Shown piece after piece: positions 60,666-64,000 of a DNA stretch of 64,000 nt; position 1 is the stretch's first letter; each line of letters opens with the position of its first letter. The position numbers were made by a program, and so were the translations under genes. Source of the DNA: Panulirus ornatus (taxonomy: Eukaryota > Arthropoda > Malacostraca > Decapoda > Palinuridae); assembly GCF_036320965.1 (NCBI RefSeq), contig NC_092251.1:1983501-2047500 (forward strand), in the 5' to 3' direction. A model generated the notes under the pieces. That model was not told the origin of the DNA. It ran no database searches and was given only the letters and a program-made list of their open reading frames with translations.

Positions 60666-61166
60666 AATTTTCACATCACGTTGTCATACATACTCAGATC
60701 TTGGTTGAGAAATCGTCCTGTTACACTGACCCCTTAGGTAATGAGAGATTGGAATCTAATGGTTGCACTGAACCTACACCAGGTGATGAGGACTGAATAA
60801 TCGTGAATAAAATGAATATCAAAAGGCACCCATACGCAGTCTTTATGGGTAAAACAATGATGCTATTTTTACTAATTCATTGTACAATTCTCGAGTACAT
60901 CTCTTCAAATTAGATATTGATTAACCGTTCATAAATTTCTTGTTCGCAGATTATTCTCATTTTCTCCACAGAACCAGAAAGCCTCCTCTCTCTCCTCTTT
61001 GGACTTAGAAATCAGTATGGAATCATCGTCACCTCTCCTTCCTCAGAAGGTATTTCCCCAGACACCTCTCTCCTTGGCCCATGGAGTGTCACCTTTGACA
61101 CCCATAAAGAGAAGCGACTGAGACCATTTGAGAGCAGTGCCGGGATCTTTCAAAAAGGCTTCATTT

Positions 61167-61168
<2 letters not shown>
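60664..61168. other. AT-rich unique sequence
   Basis: Nothing recognised. Confidence 0.5.

Positions 61169-61257
<89 letters not shown>
61169..61257. repeat. (GA)n microsatellite
   Basis: About 89 bp of perfect GA. Confidence 0.95.
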
Positions 61258-61260
<3 letters not shown>

Positions 61261-61720
61261 AAGTGTCAAAGAGCATTGGCCAGAATATAAGCAAATTATT
61301 ATTATTTTCACCCATGTTTTTCTTGAGGTTTTAGTTGATTTTAGATATTGGATTATCTCTTGTATGATGAGTACATAATACCTTACGGAGTTCAGGGATT
61401 ATGTACTGTTTGCCTCAAATTACAAGATATCCATCGTTGGTACTTGGCCAGTGTAAGTCTTCGCATTAACTTCTGCCGAACTTATCGAGATGAAGTTTGC
61501 AGCAACGTGATAAGCTCTTCATCCTTTGTTGATCCCTGGTGTTGTTACTCCCTCAGAGATCAGAAGAAAGTGGAAGTTTGCAAACTAGAGATAACAACAG
61601 CTTAGTAATTCAGAAGAAGAAGGCCTCTTGTGCAAACGCTCCTCACACGCACATTGAGTGCCTCGTCTGATAGAACTCGACCCGAGGGTACGAGAACACG
61701 TCCTCTTGCACATACATAAC
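61258..61720. other. AT-rich unique sequence
   Basis: An 85-codon plus frame at 61348-61605 has no recognisable domain. Confidence 0.4.
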
Positions 61721-61724
61721 GTAT

Positions 61725-61870
61725 ACTTTAGTGTCAGGGATTTACTCTACCCAAGCAGCTAAGTCTGCTATAAGCTTCTCCCGGGAAGGGTCTGATCGAC
61801 TAGGCTGTTTGATGCTGCAGATCTTCATCTATTATACACTCTACAACCTGGCTGATCTAGAACACCAAAA
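61725..61870 (+). repeat. Possible diverged decapod interspersed repeat
   Basis: GGGTCTGATCGACTAGGCTG, TTGATGCTGC and CAACCTGGCTGATCTAGAAC recall, from memory, an abundant decapod repeat with GGTCTGATCGACCAGGCTG and ACAGCCTGGTTGATC blocks in this order. There is no second copy here, so this rests on recollection. The 90-codon frame at 61731-62003 runs through it. Confidence 0.3.
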
Positions 61871-63002
61871 AATCGTTGGGTGGCGAAATGTAGGAATTAC
61901 TGTTTTCGGTGGGTTTTACTTGCAAAATGTTGTTTCGGGAGGGTCCACCTCCTCTGTAATACTGGAATCTCAGTTCCCAGAGCCCGGTTTCCAGCGGGGA
62001 TAGATCTTCACACTAAGTCATAAACCTGAGACATCTTACAATAGGATGGTAGTGTTGTATTACTCCTCCAGGGACGGGGTGATATCTCGTGAACCCTGAG
62101 GCCGGTCGTCTGCCGTCTTCGGGACAAAATGCTATCCGTTTCCAGACTCTTAACGAGAAAAATATCAAGACACATAACAAAGCCTGGAAGCCAGCTGAAG
62201 CTCAGCGCTCCGAGGATTACAAGGCTCAGGGTTCTCTCTCAGCACCTGGAGGCTTCCTCGAATTTCTGGCGAAATAGTGTGTTCAACGTGGTGTGAAGGG
62301 AGGTAAAGAATGAAGGTCCTTGTGTACGAAGTATGGCAGTAAACTGGGGAAGAAATATTATCTAATAAACATAAACAATAAGTGGTTATCACAATGTAAA
62401 TATAGCTAGATAGGTCTCATGTAATGGTTCATAAACGGTACTTCTCTCGGAGGTGAGTCATGTAGATTTGTTCCGCAAGTTAGTGTTTAATCCTGAGAAG
62501 AAAGTTATAATCCTATGGCCAACCCATAAGGATAACACGTTTGCAACAGGAGGTAGCAGTTCCCTGTTCTTCCCTATCCTTGCTTCCTTGTCCTCATCTT
62601 CCTCAACTCCTCCCTTCTATCTTCCGGACGACCTCCTCCTCCTCCTCTTCTTTCACCCCGAGACCCCATTCTTCTGACTCCCGTCTCCATCTCATTTCTC
62701 CTCCTGCCTCCACCCCTTGCCCCACTCCCTCCTCCGCTTTCCCATCTCGATGTTTTAATTACATGCGCTTCACTCGTGCTTAATGCACGCCTGGCGGACT
62801 CAGGTTTATGAACTGTGTTCCTGCTGGGTGTGTCATTACGCACCAGGCCGTCTGCGAACAGAGACAAGCCCTCAGGTAATTTAGTGTCGAGATTTCCCGA
62901 GGCAGTGGAACCCCCGGATCTCTACGTTCAGGTATGTCGGTAGGCTGGCCAGTGGGTGTTCTCCAGACTCCTCACTACACGAAGTCAAGGGAACTCACCT
63001 AG
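61871..63002. other. Unique sequence
   Basis: C/T-rich at 62560-62745 with overlapping low-complexity frames. No gene supported. Confidence 0.45.
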
Positions 63003-63021
63003 CTGCTGCTGCTGCTGCTGC
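63003..63021. repeat. Short (GCT)n trinucleotide microsatellite
   Basis: Six GCT units in a row. Confidence 0.9.
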
Positions 63022-63350
63022 TTGCTCGGGAAGATTGCCACTTGCAGAGGCGCTGGCCTGATCAGATGTGAGGATATCATCACTCACATCTACGTCGGTC
63101 ATTTTTACGTTCTCACGATCTCCATTTCGTAGGAACTTCCGCTCTCACTGCCATTAGTTTTTGCTCTCTTGAGATGGCATGATTACGTGGGGGCCTTTTA
63201 CCCATTCGGTCGACGAACGTTGTCTCTGTTGCATTATATAATACTTTCTAAGATGATCTGTTTACATACGATCTTTCAAGCTTGAAGGTACGACTTCTGG
63301 GTAAACTATCAGTACCTACGACCCTTAAGAGTTAGGTAAAAAACCTGAAC
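63022..63350. other. Unique sequence
   Basis: Nothing recognised. Confidence 0.45.
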
Positions 63351-63513
63351 CATCATACTCGAGGGTCGTGCCGTTATCCTGAAGTGTTCGTACCGTCGTG
63401 CTCAATGGTCGTAACGTCGTGCTCAAGGGTCGTACCGTCGTTCTCAAGGGTCGTAACGTCGTGCTCAAGGGTCGTAACGTCGTGCTCAAGGGTCGTTTCA
63501 TTATGCTCAAAGG
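63351..63513 (+). repeat. 21-bp dispersed tandem repeat, locus 3
   Basis: About seven units of GTCGTGCTCAAGGGTCGTAA plus C, the central ones differing by one or two bases. It opens with CATCATACTCGAGGGTCGTG, nearly the same as the 29252 array. All frames stay open because the unit is 7 codons without stops; the repeated 7-residue peptides are not evidence of a gene. Confidence 0.9.
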
Positions 63514-64000
63514 GTTGATAACATTCATTGCCATGCATTATACAGCTGTAGTCGTCCTTCTTACTGACCGTGTTTCAGTGACGCATCAGTTTCATCATCT
63601 GAACCAAATTTGTGACGTAAGAAAAAAAGGAAAAAAAAAAAAGATTATACATGTGGGAACATACCAGAGGAAATCCTCTTGACCTGAGTATAACATTTCA
63701 TGGAATTCGTATTACCAACACCATTACGCCTGAACTGAACCAGCTGAGCGTTGTAAGAAGACAAAAATAAAGACACGAAACCAAAATATGGAACAGGATA
63801 TATATCAGGAAATTAAACATGGAAAATACTTTTACCTTTGCCGGGTGTGAATTTTGTGGGAATGTGGAAGCCGTGGACCGGTAAATTATAGCTCTACCCC
63901 AAAATATTTTATAATGATGCTATAAATTATATTTTACATACTGCTTTGGTTAGTCTCTCTCAAGGTCGGAAATATAAAAAGTTCCTCTGTTAATGTTTAT
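63514..64000. other. AT-rich unique sequence
   Basis: Nothing recognised to the end of the window. Confidence 0.5.

Noticed and set aside
63398..63682. Seven-residue repeat protein (NVVLKGR)
   Set aside because: The 21-bp unit has no stops in several frames on both strands; the same unit recurs at two other loci as non-coding arrays.

Overview
The window looks like a gene-poor stretch of a large animal nuclear genome, most likely a decapod crustacean. Three things suggest this. Long perfect dinucleotide arrays ((TA)n, (GA)n/(CT)n, (CA)n/(TG)n) occur every 1-2 kb. There is a tRNA-derived SINE, and there are interspersed repeats of a style I associate with decapod genomes; that last point rests on memory, not on a search. 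No bacterial operon, rRNA gene, CRISPR array or intact multi-exon gene is recognisable. Species cannot be told from the sequence alone.

Layout. 0-10 kb: mostly unique DNA broken by (TA)n tracts. It holds a plausible first coding exon (5966-6035, signal peptide followed by a GTGAGT donor) and two related interspersed repeats embedded in (TA)n. 10-18 kb: a run of minisatellites (22, 32, 20, 32 and about 50 bp units) and a heavily decayed non-LTR reverse transcriptase (15.83-16.55 kb). 18-33 kb: dense microsatellites, several copies of an interspersed repeat with a remnant coding motif (the 'EDLRNHCK' family), the first array of a 21-bp repeat, and an exact 180-bp tandem duplication. 33-41 kb: pyrimidine-rich and unique DNA with (GA)n/(CT)n tracts. 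41.6-43.8 kb: the most gene-like interval, with a frameshifted non-LTR reverse transcriptase, a decayed minisatellite, and a small ORF encoding a signal peptide that runs into a broken collagen-like Gly-X-Y tail. 44-64 kb: unique DNA, microsatellites, a purine-rich block, the tRNA-derived SINE and two more arrays of the 21-bp repeat.

No functional gene set or pathway can be reconstructed. The coding signals are one candidate first exon, one candidate small secreted collagen-like gene or pseudogene, and transposon remnants. I found no convincing new multi-gene system. The points most worth a second look are the collagen-like ORF with stop codons at Y positions, the same-strand family of EDLRNHCK repeats, the repeat embedded in (TA)n, and the exact 180-bp duplication.
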